From Kaistella flava (ex Peng et al. 2021) (lineage in GTDB: Bacteria > Bacteroidota > Bacteroidia > Flavobacteriales > Weeksellaceae): a stretch of 64,000 nucleotides of DNA. Below are positions 25,436 through 33,847 of the stretch, piece after piece. The stretch spans positions 2,914,001 to 2,978,000 of the forward strand of contig NZ_CP040442.1 in NCBI RefSeq assembly GCF_015191005.1, in the 5' to 3' direction. The notes beneath the pieces were generated by a model, which searched no databases, was not told where the DNA came from, and was given only the letters and a program-made list of their open reading frames with translations. A program made the translations under genes and the position numbers. The first letter of the stretch is position 1, and each line of letters starts with the position of its first letter.

Positions 25436-25584
25436 ATTTTTTAATAAATTCGTGAAGAGATTTCTCAATGAACGGCCCATGTTTGAGTATAGGAATTTAT
25501 TCCGGTGCATTAATGGAGCAACCTTTTTATATAATTGAAATTTATTCCAACTTATTTACAAAGAATAACCAATTTTTTAAAATA

Positions 25585-25612
25585 GAAATTCCGAGTAATC
25601 ACCCGGAATTTC
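25585..25612 (-). terminator. Terminator of the ECF-sigma / outer-membrane protein operon
   Basis: GAAATTCCG (25585-25593) and CGGAATTTC (25604-25612) arms with a 10-nt loop, 27 bases after the stop of the 25640 gene. The minus strand continues into a short T-rich run. Confidence 0.7.
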
Positions 25613-25639
25613 TTGTTGATATGAATATGAATGAAAATA

Positions 25640-26680
25640 TTATAACCCAAGACCCAAACCAATTACCAAAGCTTTATCATTCGGGAAATGACCATCTTTA
25701 AAATAATTGCTAAGATCTTTCTTAACGAAAAGACTAAGACTATTATAAGAGAAAGTAACTTGACCTCCGTAAATAAAAGGATTAACCTGATAATTTGATC
25801 TGTTTCTGAAATCATCACCGTTTCCCCGTACAATATTATTGGTCGACATTTGAACACCGCCGTACATATTGGCAGCAATTCTAAATCCGTCAGAATAACT
25901 TCTGTATTGGATATCCATTCCGACATTTTTCAGTTTAGAAAAATTGTATTGTAAACCTAACGGAACCATTAGATAACCCGTTCTCAATTTACTTTTAGCA
26001 GTATTACCGCCATAGTTTTCTATAGAAACGTTTCCATTACCGTCTTTCGCGAAAATCATATTATTGTCCAGACGAACGGTTCTCCAGGAAAATCCTACAC
26101 CCGAAATTAAACCCCACGGACTCGTTCTGCTAAACTGATGATTAAATTTTAAACCAACTTCCAGATTGCTGTTGTAACCAATGTTTTTATCCAAATCATT
26201 GTCAGCTAAATTATTGTTAAGCATCATAATACCGTAAGTGAAATATCCTGAGAAGTTGCTGGTAGCGCGAAATTTCTTCAGCAAACTCGCTCTTAAATCC
26301 GCCTCCGACGTAACATCCGTATTTAGTAAAGAATATCTTACCTGTTTTTGAATAACGGCATCAAGATCAAATCCTAAATCTTCAATTTTCTGATCGATTT
26401 TTTCTGCATACCGATTAGATATTTCTGTTTTTTGTTGATCAAAGTCAGCTTTGTCTAAGTTTTTAGTTTGAAGAATTTTGAGCTCGGCTTCCATTAATGT
26501 TTTTTCTTCCTGAATAATCGTATTGATTTTTGTCGCATACTCTTCTACTTTCTCTTTGACCACCGGACTTATCTCGGTTTCTTTTTTAGAAGGTAGATTA
26601 ATTGTTAATGTTTTTTGTGCGTAAATTGAAGAGGAGGTGAAAAGACATACCAAGCCCATCATGATAATTTTATTGATCAT
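25640..26680 (-). CDS. Outer-membrane beta-barrel protein with coiled-coil N-terminus
   Basis: 346 residues with a signal peptide ending near SIYAQ (residue ~21). Residues ~35-110 are highly charged and probably coiled coil (VKEKVEEYATKINTIIQEEKTLMEAELKIL region). From ~130 on, alternating aromatic/glycine strands such as FSGYFTYGIMMLNN, LEVGLKFNHQF, GVGFSWRTVRLDNN and a C-terminal ALVIGLGLGL suggest an 8-10 strand barrel of the PorT-like outer-membrane class. It is third in the ECF sigma - anti-sigma - barrel unit, so it may be the sensor or main target. Function unknown. Confidence 0.75.
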   Translation of the reverse strand: MINKIIMMGLVCLFTSSSIYAQKTLTINLPSKKETEISPVVKEKVEEYATKINTIIQEEKTLMEAELKILQTKNLDKADFDQQKTEISNRYAEKIDQKIEDLGFDLDAVIQKQVRYSLLNTDVTSEADLRASLLKKFRATSNFSGYFTYGIMMLNNNLADNDLDKNIGYNSNLEVGLKFNHQFSRTSPWGLISGVGFSWRTVRLDNNMIFAKDGNGNVSIENYGGNTAKSKLRTGYLMVPLGLQYNFSKLKNVGMDIQYRSYSDGFRIAANMYGGVQMSTNNIVRGNGDDFRNRSNYQVNPFIYGGQVTFSYNSLSLFVKKDLSNYFKDGHFPNDKALVIGLGLGL

Positions 26681-26710
26681 ATTATTAATTTTTAAAAGTT
26701 TAGAATTGAA

Positions 26711-27322
26711 TTATTTCGAGTTGAGGTCGATTGTCGCAACATTACTTCCGTCTTTGGATTTCTCAATAACATCTTTGTGTTCGACTGAAAAAAGTAAGGT
26801 TGAAGGATCGACGAATCTTTTCCTCTTGACCGGAACTTTTGCAGAATCTATCGTTGCAATACTGGTTGAAAGTTGATTTTGCGATATTTCAGGAATAATC
26901 TGCTTTGGTTTAATTGAAGGAATTTCGTTCTTTACAACAACTACTTCATGATCAGAAATCTTTGCTTCTTGAGATTTAATAATTGGACTATTTTTTATTA
27001 AAGTAGGTTCATTTTTTTCAACTAAAAACGGTGTCGCTTCTTTTTCAATATTATTTCCTGCATCAGAAATCTCCTGGTGAACTTTTGTTTCTACTATTTG
27101 TTGTTGAGGAACTTCATCATTATTATTGATTAAAATAATCCCTAAACTAAAAAGCAAAGCCAAACATGCCGCCACTAAAAACCAGTTGAGTTTTGACTTT
27201 GAAGAAGTCGGAGTTGGAGTTTGACTTTCAATCTCAGCCCACAAATCTCTCGTCGGAGTAATTTCCCGCTCGTCGATTTCTTTTTTAATCTGCTGTTCGA
27301 TATTATATTTCTGAGTATTCAT
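26711..27322 (-). CDS. Putative anti-sigma factor (membrane protein)
   Basis: 203 residues with one transmembrane helix at ~45-65 (LNWFLVAACLALLFSLGIILI). The short cytoplasmic N-terminus (KEIDEREITPTRDLWAEIE) has the look of the sigma-binding region of Bacteroidota anti-sigma factors. The periplasmic part is low-complexity and extended (many Glu, Lys, Ile, Pro). It overlaps the sigma-factor gene by 20 bp, indicating translational coupling. The role is inferred mainly from this context. Confidence 0.75.
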   Translation of the reverse strand: MNTQKYNIEQQIKKEIDEREITPTRDLWAEIESQTPTPTSSKSKLNWFLVAACLALLFSLGIILINNNDEVPQQQIVETKVHQEISDAGNNIEKEATPFLVEKNEPTLIKNSPIIKSQEAKISDHEVVVVKNEIPSIKPKQIIPEISQNQLSTSIATIDSAKVPVKRKRFVDPSTLLFSVEHKDVIEKSKDGSNVATIDLNSK

Positions 27323-27869
27323 TTTTCAAATTTTTTTGTTGCTGAAAATAGATTTTTCTTAATTTCTCTTTGGCCCGAAACAGTTGTGTTTTACTTACGG
27401 ATAAAGAAATGTCAAGCGTTTCAGAAATTTCCTGATGTGAGCAACCTTCGATGACATAAAGGTTGAAAACCATTCGGTAAGCATCCGGAAGTTGGTCTAA
27501 AAGTTCCTGTGCATTAAAATCAAAGTCTGTAATTTCGTCATGAAACTCTTCCAGGAAAGCCGGATTAATATCATCAATATAAAAAACCGTTTTGTGGCTT
27601 TTAATAAAATTCAGACATTCGTTAACCACGATTCTTCTGGCCCAACCTTCAAGATTTCCTTCGCTGCGAAAAGTTTCGATACTTTTAAAAATCTTACAAA
27701 ACGCTTTGATCACGCAATCTTCAGCCTGATAAATATCGCTGACATAACTTTTGCTCACACTTAAGAATCGCTTTACATTTTGTTCATAGAAGATTTTCTG
27801 CGCAGCCGGTTCCTGTTTTTTCAGGCGACTTAGCAAATCATCTTTTTTATTATTGAACAAAATTTTCAT
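27303..27869 (-). CDS. ECF RNA polymerase sigma factor
   Basis: 188 residues. Region 2 is visible as AAQKIFYEQNVKRFLSVSKSYVSDIYQAEDCVIKAFCKIFKSIETFRSEGNLEGWARRIVVNECL, and region 4 as LLDQLPDAYRMVFNLYVIEGCSHQEISETLDISLSVSKTQLFRAKEKL; together these define an ECF sigma-70. It is first in the operon, followed by the anti-sigma and barrel genes. It probably directs an envelope-stress or nutrient-responsive regulon that includes this operon. Confidence 0.92.
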   Translation of the reverse strand: MKILFNNKKDDLLSRLKKQEPAAQKIFYEQNVKRFLSVSKSYVSDIYQAEDCVIKAFCKIFKSIETFRSEGNLEGWARRIVVNECLNFIKSHKTVFYIDDINPAFLEEFHDEITDFDFNAQELLDQLPDAYRMVFNLYVIEGCSHQEISETLDISLSVSKTQLFRAKEKLRKIYFQQQKNLKNEYSEI

Positions 27870-27972
27870 ACTTATTCTATTTCTACTTTAAAGACAACAA
27901 AATTTTAAAAAGGTTACAGATAATAATATATTTTAAATATTAAAACTGTAAGTACTTGATAATGAATTAAAA

Positions 27973-28006
27973 AAAATCCATTTTCTTGTTGGTGAAAATG
28001 GATTTT
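27973..28006 (-). terminator. Terminator after the ABC ATPase gene
   Basis: Perfect 13-bp arms AAAATCCATTTTC (27973-27985) and GAAAATGGATTTT (27994-28006), loop TTGTTGGT, 11 bases beyond the stop of the ABC gene, followed on the minus strand by TTTTAATT. Confidence 0.85.
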
Positions 28007-28017
28007 GAAAATGAAAT

Positions 28018-28731
28018 TTATATTAAAACTTCAACCGAAGTGGTGAAGAAATCTTCCAGTTCCTGTAAGGTTTCTGGTGTAGTGATAATATCTTTTACCA
28101 TTTCACCTTTGTCCAGCAAAACGATTCTGTTGCTGACTTCGGTCGTATGCGCAAGATCGTGACTTGATATTAGGAAAGTCACCTGTTCATTTTTCGTCCA
28201 GTCTTTAATTAATTTCTTCAATTTAATTTGAGTCGAAGGATCGAGGTTGGCAAACGGTTCATCTAAAACAATGATTTCCGGAGTTCCAATTAAAGCGCCG
28301 ACAATTCCGACTTTTTTCTGATTTCCTTTCGATAAATCGCGAACGTATTTTTTAGCATTTAAAATTTCACCATTAAAAAAATCAGCGAATTGTTTTAGAA
28401 ATTCATCAACGTTGGCTTCGTTTTGTCCGCGAAGTTCACCCAAGAAATAGAAATATTCTTCCGGTGTTAAATATCCAATTAAAAAAGTATCGTCAATAAA
28501 AGCCGAAACTTTCTTTTTCCAGTTTTCATTTTCGTTGACTTTATTGCCATCGATTTCGATAAAGCCCGTTGTAGGTTCTATCAAATCTAATAAAAGACTG
28601 AAAAGCGTTGTTTTCCCGGCGCCGTTATTTCCGACCAAACCGAAACTTTCGCCTTTTGGAATGACAAGGTTTTCGATATGAAGAACTTTTTTGGTTCCGT
28701 AAATTTTAGATATATTTTGAATTGAAATCAT
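28018..28731 (-). CDS. ABC transporter ATP-binding protein
   Basis: 237 residues. Walker A GNNGAGKTT (~residues 37-45), signature LSKGNQKKVGIVGAL, Walker B IIVLDEPFANLDP and H-loop LISSHDL are all intact, of the exporter class related to YxlF/CcmA/bacitracin-type ATPases. It very probably pairs with the DUF5687 membrane protein, 202 bp upstream on the same strand. A long palindromic repeat (R2) fills the gap between the two. Substrate unknown. Confidence 0.93.
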   Translation of the reverse strand: MISIQNISKIYGTKKVLHIENLVIPKGESFGLVGNNGAGKTTLFSLLLDLIEPTTGFIEIDGNKVNENENWKKKVSAFIDDTFLIGYLTPEEYFYFLGELRGQNEANVDEFLKQFADFFNGEILNAKKYVRDLSKGNQKKVGIVGALIGTPEIIVLDEPFANLDPSTQIKLKKLIKDWTKNEQVTFLISSHDLAHTTEVSNRIVLLDKGEMVKDIITTPETLQELEDFFTTSVEVLI

Positions 28732-28762
28732 TTGATTGGGTTTTAGGAAATTAATTAGAGTA

Positions 28763-28917
28763 ATTATTTTTACCGCAAAAGATGCAAAAATTTTATTTTA
28801 ATGAAAGCTTATTAAAAGTTTGCAAAAGCACTATATAAAGTGGTTTCATCATTTTGCATTCTTTTGAAAGTCTTTTTTATTTCATTTTTCTTTTGTCTCT
28901 TTTGCGGTTAAATAATG
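28763..28917. repeat. Long palindromic intergenic repeat R2
   Basis: Left end ATTATTTTTACCGCAAAAG, right end its near-perfect inverse CTTTTGCGGTTAAATAAT. The terminal inverted repeats are about 25 bp with a few mismatches. Inside are smaller inverted pairs (TTTGCAAAA-type and CACT...AGTG). It separates the ABC ATPase gene from its putative permease gene. The ends match R1. Confidence 0.7.
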
Positions 28918-28933
28918 TTGATTTATATTTTAC

Positions 28934-30400
28934 TTAGGCTTTTTTAAAGGATTCAAGTGTGGAATATTTCTGGGTTTTATAGACTTTAACAATGATGTCG
29001 AAGATTTTATCTCTAATCAAAAAGCCGATAATTCCCAAAATGGCTAAACTCCCAACCGCCGGATAAATTCCGAAAAAATATTTAGCAACGGCAAAAACGC
29101 CCATTGGTAAAATCATTTGAGGAAGCATTAACAGCATAATTTTCATATTGAAATTATTTCCGCCGCCACCGAAAGATTTGCTTTTCGAATTCAGATCAAT
29201 TGGTTTTTTATTAAAAGCTCCAGCCAAAAGCGTGATATAAGAGTTGACGCCCAAATTATATAATCCTGCCGCAAGAACGGTGAGGTAAAATTCCCAACTC
29301 ACTAAAAGATAAGCGGAAGATAAAATGATAGAAATGAAAATTCCGATCACAATCAGTGACCATTTTCCTTTCAAATATTCTTTATACGGAACATTGGAAG
29401 TCATCATCAACGGATAATACGAACTGTCCCAACTTGGAACTCTTTGCCCGAACATCAACATAAATCCGCCCGTGATAAAAATCCCGGTGAAGAGTTGCAT
29501 AAAACTGTTTTCGTACCCTTTTGTGAAAGTCAATAAACCGTAAAATAGAAAGAAGATGCTCATCGTTAAAGCAGATTTTGCCGCTTTACTTCTTTTCAAC
29601 AAACGAATATCATTATTGATGAAAGTTCCCATGACACCGTATTTATTTAAAAATGCGATATTTTCAGTTTTCCCTTCCGCAACTTTTAATTCAAGTCCTT
29701 TATCTAAATAGAAGTTTTTATAAATTTCCTGGTAAGCAAGATAAGCCACGGCGATTGCCAGAATAACCGGGATTAAAAAGGCGCCGATATATTCGTAAAA
29801 ACTATAGAAGATAATCTGTGAGTATTTTGAAAGTTCAATGATCTTAAAATATTCTAATCCTCCGAAAATGGCCATTAATCCAAAAACTGAAATCACAATG
29901 ATATCTTTTCCATTCAATAAAATATTCAGGAAATTATTAAAATAGAAGACGGCAAAAATTCCGATCGTAAACATAAGTACGTGAATGATGGAGTAGCCAC
30001 CATCGAAAATAAGCAGGCCGGCAAAGGGAAGAAGGAACAACAAGTTTCCCCAATTGAAGAAGTTAAAAAGGATTTTCAATATGGTATAATTGACCAGTTT
30101 TTTCTTCGTAATTCCTAAAGTCAGAAATGGTTTGATATTCTGAGTCGGCATTTGCTGCATAAAATAACGAATCAGCAAATCGAAAGCCCAGTAGTAAATA
30201 AAATATTTACTGAAAAGCAGAATGGGATCTGTATGTAATTGGTCTGTAGCGAAAAAGTAGAGCAGGAAAGGCATTGCTGCAAATGCAAAACTGAAATAAG
30301 CCATTCCGAAGAACATCAGAATTTTCATTCCCAGGTTGGCGCCGAATTGCGGATTCCGTATAAAATTTTTGAATTCGAATTGAATGAGTCTGCTGTACAT
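28934..30400 (-). CDS. DUF5687 family ABC-type permease
   Basis: 488 residues with about ten to twelve hydrophobic segments. It starts MYSRLIQFEFKNFIRNPQFGANLGMKI, typical of DUF5687, the membrane partner of exporter ATPases in Flavobacteriia. In the middle is GVMGTFINNDIRLLKRSKAAKS, a cytoplasmic loop before the second half. It lies upstream of the ATPase gene, which fits a two-gene export system. The substrate cannot be predicted. Confidence 0.88.
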   Translation of the reverse strand: MYSRLIQFEFKNFIRNPQFGANLGMKILMFFGMAYFSFAFAAMPFLLYFFATDQLHTDPILLFSKYFIYYWAFDLLIRYFMQQMPTQNIKPFLTLGITKKKLVNYTILKILFNFFNWGNLLFLLPFAGLLIFDGGYSIIHVLMFTIGIFAVFYFNNFLNILLNGKDIIVISVFGLMAIFGGLEYFKIIELSKYSQIIFYSFYEYIGAFLIPVILAIAVAYLAYQEIYKNFYLDKGLELKVAEGKTENIAFLNKYGVMGTFINNDIRLLKRSKAAKSALTMSIFFLFYGLLTFTKGYENSFMQLFTGIFITGGFMLMFGQRVPSWDSSYYPLMMTSNVPYKEYLKGKWSLIVIGIFISIILSSAYLLVSWEFYLTVLAAGLYNLGVNSYITLLAGAFNKKPIDLNSKSKSFGGGGNNFNMKIMLLMLPQMILPMGVFAVAKYFFGIYPAVGSLAILGIIGFLIRDKIFDIIVKVYKTQKYSTLESFKKA

Positions 30401-30451
30401 CGCCTTACTTTTAAAGATAAGTCTAAAAATAAGAAAAATGTTACAGATAAT

Positions 30452-30646
30452 TTAGCGAAAGATGAAATAGATGGTAAAACTGATAGTAATCGTTAGAATT
30501 AAATAGTATTGAAATAATCTTCCCAAATCTGATGGATCTGGAACATGATATTTTGAAGCTTTTCTAACTATTGTTCTAGTGTTAAGTAGTGCAATAAGTA
30601 TAAATGCGGCAAAGAGAACTAATATTCCAGCATAAAGAAAATCCAT
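30452..30646 (-). CDS. Small two-helix membrane protein
   Basis: 64 residues. Hydrophobic helices at ~4-24 and ~45-63 flank a basic loop (RTIVRKASKYHVPDPSDLGRLF). I do not recognise it. It lies 51 bp before the DUF5687 gene on the same strand and could belong to that unit. Support is the sensible composition and spacing only. Confidence 0.5.
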   Translation of the reverse strand: MDFLYAGILVLFAAFILIALLNTRTIVRKASKYHVPDPSDLGRLFQYYLILTITISFTIYFIFR

Positions 30647-30706
30647 AATTATAAAGTTTTACTTCATCAACTCTTTTTATCGCGACATTGAAGCTTCTAC
30701 AATTTT

Positions 30707-31998
30707 TTATTTCACAGAATTTTCCAAAATCAACTTATTGATTTGTTGTTCGCTAAAACTTTTCAACAATACCTTTCCTTTTTGATCCAGAAGGAAAAAA
30801 TTAGGATTACTATAACTCTGCAATTGATCTAGATAGTCTAAATTGTTGTCTTTACTTTTTAAATTAAGCCAACCATTTTTGAAATACTGATCTGTAAATT
30901 TTCTCCAATCAGTTTGATTATCAGTATTTAAGAAAGTAATGGTCTGTATATTTACTCCGTTCTTTTTCAAAGTGTTAAAATACTCAGCTACTTTCGGAGC
31001 TTGTTGTTGACAGTGAATGCAGTCTGGATTAAAAAACATTAGAAATGTATATTTTGATTTTGCATAAATCTCGGAAAGTGTAAAAGTTTTATTATTGAAA
31101 TCCTGCATTTCCAATTCCGGCATTACAGTGCCGATTGGGACGGCTTCTAAAGAATTTAATTTAATTACACTTTGATCATAGAATGTTTTATTCGCTTTTA
31201 TACATTTTTCATCATTCAAATATTTATTAAAAACATACTTAAAACTCGCGTTCAGATTATTTTGACTGTAATACTCCAGGTTTTTAAAAATCCAGTTAAT
31301 ATAAAAAATGAAATTTTCAGAATCACAATTTTGACCTTTTAATAAAACATCTGCATTGGCTTTATAATTTTCATTGTTGATAGGTAGAATAGTCGTGTAT
31401 TTATAAAGAACCTGATACATATTGGGCATCAACTTAATCCCTTTTTCGTTCAGATTTATACCACTAAAAAATTGATTTCTTGCTGCGGTTTTAGCTGAAA
31501 GATCTTCTGGAATTTTCAGTAATCTCTTTTCTTCCAAAGCGGTAAATAAATTCAGAGTAGGGGTCGGGAATTCTTTTTGAAGAGATTTCAAAGCCTCTAA
31601 TTTCGCTTCTGGATTTCCCTGCAGTCTTTGGTAAGAAAGAAAGCCTTTGTTTGGCTGGCTTTCTGTGGACAATGCTGATAAATTATTTCCAGGCAATCTA
31701 AAAGTGGTTTGACTGCCGTTTTCAACCAGGAGATCCATTTTCGTCTTTGGATCAGATTTTAACTCTAATCTAAAAATAGCACCAATAGTTTTTTTCGGTT
31801 GATTAAAAATTGCAATTTTATTTTTAGAATCTATTGTTGAGAATCTATAATAGAACTACTGCTGTAAGTTCCATTGTAAATCTTCAAATAAAGCATGTCA
31901 TTATCGATGTTTTCGGTTTCGACAACAATCTTGTAGCCAGCTTGTGCAGACACAAAATTGCAGATTAACATGACGATGATAACCAAAATATTTTTCAT
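30707..31998 (-). pseudogene. Thioredoxin-like (TlpA/DUF5106-like) exported protein, frameshifted
   Basis: Two pieces of one gene. The 5' piece (31998-31831) encodes a signal peptide and beta-strand start (MKNILVIIVMLICNFVSAQA ... DNDMLYLKIYNGTYSSSSIIDS) and hits TAG. The 3' piece is in another frame; its first ATG is at 31738 (a 343-residue ORF, 30707-31738), but homology-like sequence continues upstream (KNKIAIFNQPKKTIGAIFRL). Between them the 9-mer AGAATCTAT occurs twice on the plus strand, 14 bp apart (31826-31834, 31840-31848). Removing 14 bp joins the frames as IIDS-KNKIA. The C-terminal thioredoxin fold keeps its FFNPDCIHCQQQAP active site. It may be a pseudogene, a phase-variable gene or, less likely, an assembly error. 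Confidence 0.8.
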
Positions 31999-32017
31999 TA
32001 CTATAAATTTTATGTTT

Positions 32018-33667
32018 TTATTTCATCAACTCTTTCGCCTGCAAAATTGCCGCATCGGTAATTTTGCTACCTGAAAGAAGTTGAGCGATTTCCTGAAGTT
32101 TTTCGTCGTGGTTCAAAGAGATAATGGTGGATTGTGTTTTCCCGGAAACTTCTCTTTTGACAACCTTGTAATTGTCATTTCCTTTCGCAGCGACTTGTGC
32201 AAGGTGACTGATGACGATCAACTGCATATTCTCCGACATTTCTTTCATCACATTTCCAATCTCTTCAGCGACTTTTCCAGAAACTCCTGTATCGATTTCG
32301 TCCAGAATTAAAGTTGGAAGTTCTGAGTTTTCTGCCATCAATTTTTTAATAGAAAGCATTACTCGTGAACGTTCACCGCCGGAAATTGCAGTTTGAATTG
32401 GTTTTAAAGGAAAACCTGCGTTCGCCTGGAATAACAATTGAATATTTTCTTTTCCGAATGAAGTGAAATTTTTTAGATCTGATAATTGAACTTCAATCTT
32501 CGATTTTTCTAAACCTAATTGATTCAGTAATTTCTCCGTTTTTTTAATGAAATTTGGAATCGATTTTTTACGATTCTGTGATAATTCAGTTGAGGTTTTT
32601 TCTAAACCTTCAGCAGCGAGTTCTATTTTCTTCTCAGTTTGCTCAATTAAAAATTCTAATTCTGCAAAACCAGTTTGTTCGTTTTGAATCTGATCACGAA
32701 TTTCTTTCAGACCTTCAACAGTGTTGACTTTATGTTTTAGAAATAAAGAATTGATTTTATTAAGTTGCTCAGACAAATTAGCAAGATCTTCTGGACTGGT
32801 TTCCATTTTGTCAGCTTCGTTTTGAAGATCGAAAAGGAAATCTTTAAACTCCACAAATTGTTCTTCAAACCTTTGACTCAATAGGGAATATTCGTGAGAC
32901 AAAGAAGCGACTTTTGCTAATTTCGTTTTAACATCAAGCAAAGAATCAAGAACACCGACTTCCTCTGCATCCATTTTATTAAAAATCAAAGAAAGATTTT
33001 CGATAATCGTTTCTGCGTTTTCCTGTTTGCTTAACTGATTTTGAGCTTCTTCTAAATCAAAAAGATCCAAATTAACTTCCAGCAATTCTTCTAATAAAAA
33101 CACTTTGTAATCGCTTTCTTTATTGCCTTCAGAAAGTTGAGTTTTATAATTCTCAAGCTCTTTGACCAATTTTTTATATTCGGAAAAGTCTTGTTGGTAA
33201 TTGACAATCAACGTTTTGTTTTTCGAAAGCCCGTCAATCATTCGGAACTGATATTCTTCATCAAACAAATTTGAAGTTTCAAATTGCGAATGAATATCAA
33301 TTAGTTTTTCGGAAAGTTTTTTTAGAATTTCTAAAGTAACAGGAACATCATTGACAAATGCTCGTGATTTTCCAGTTGGCAAAATCTCTCTCCGAATAAC
33401 GGTATGGATTTCAAAGTCTAAATCATTTTCGTCAAAGAAGGTTTTGAAGTTTTCATTAACAATGAATTCGGCTTCAACGATACTTTTAGTTTCAGAACTT
33501 TGGATTGATTTTACATCAGCTCTTTCGCCCAAAATTAAACGTAATGCTCCTAAAATAATTGATTTACCCGCACCAGTTTCTCCCGTAATTACCTGTAAAC
33601 CTTTGTTTAAAGTGATTTCGAGCGAATCTATAAGGGCGAAGTTTTGAATGAATATTCTTGAAAGCAT
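32018..33667 (-). CDS. recN: DNA repair protein RecN
   Basis: An SMC-like ATPase used in double-strand break repair, 549 residues from the ATG at 33667 (MLSRIFIQNFALIDSLEI, the standard start). An in-frame TTG at 33682 is not needed. Walker A GETGAGKSIILGAL follows directly. The middle is coiled coil, rich in Glu, Lys and Leu (~150-370). The C-terminal ATPase half has SGGERSRVMLSIK and LPTLILDEIDTGVSGKVA, with the late VISHLAQVAA. An inverted repeat CGAAGTTT / AAACTTCG (33686-33693, 33700-33707) lies just upstream of the start. Confidence 0.96.
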   Translation of the reverse strand: MLSRIFIQNFALIDSLEITLNKGLQVITGETGAGKSIILGALRLILGERADVKSIQSSETKSIVEAEFIVNENFKTFFDENDLDFEIHTVIRREILPTGKSRAFVNDVPVTLEILKKLSEKLIDIHSQFETSNLFDEEYQFRMIDGLSKNKTLIVNYQQDFSEYKKLVKELENYKTQLSEGNKESDYKVFLLEELLEVNLDLFDLEEAQNQLSKQENAETIIENLSLIFNKMDAEEVGVLDSLLDVKTKLAKVASLSHEYSLLSQRFEEQFVEFKDFLFDLQNEADKMETSPEDLANLSEQLNKINSLFLKHKVNTVEGLKEIRDQIQNEQTGFAELEFLIEQTEKKIELAAEGLEKTSTELSQNRKKSIPNFIKKTEKLLNQLGLEKSKIEVQLSDLKNFTSFGKENIQLLFQANAGFPLKPIQTAISGGERSRVMLSIKKLMAENSELPTLILDEIDTGVSGKVAEEIGNVMKEMSENMQLIVISHLAQVAAKGNDNYKVVKREVSGKTQSTIISLNHDEKLQEIAQLLSGSKITDAAILQAKELMK

Positions 33668-33847
33668 ATTTTGAAAAATCAATTACGAAGTTTTAAAACA
33701 AACTTCGGGCTGTAAATTTAAGACTTTAAAAGAGATTATGAAATACAATAGCTAATCAGTTGAACCTAAAACACTGATTTTAATGGTTTTTTAACAAAGT
33801 AAATTTTGAAAATTATTTTTGAATAATGATGAAAATATTGTTAGAAA

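Noticed and set aside
25468..25701. 77-codon plus-strand ORF between fumC and the barrel gene
   Set aside because: It overlaps the terminator of the opposite operon and the end of the barrel gene, has no promoter, and its peptide has no domain-like pattern.
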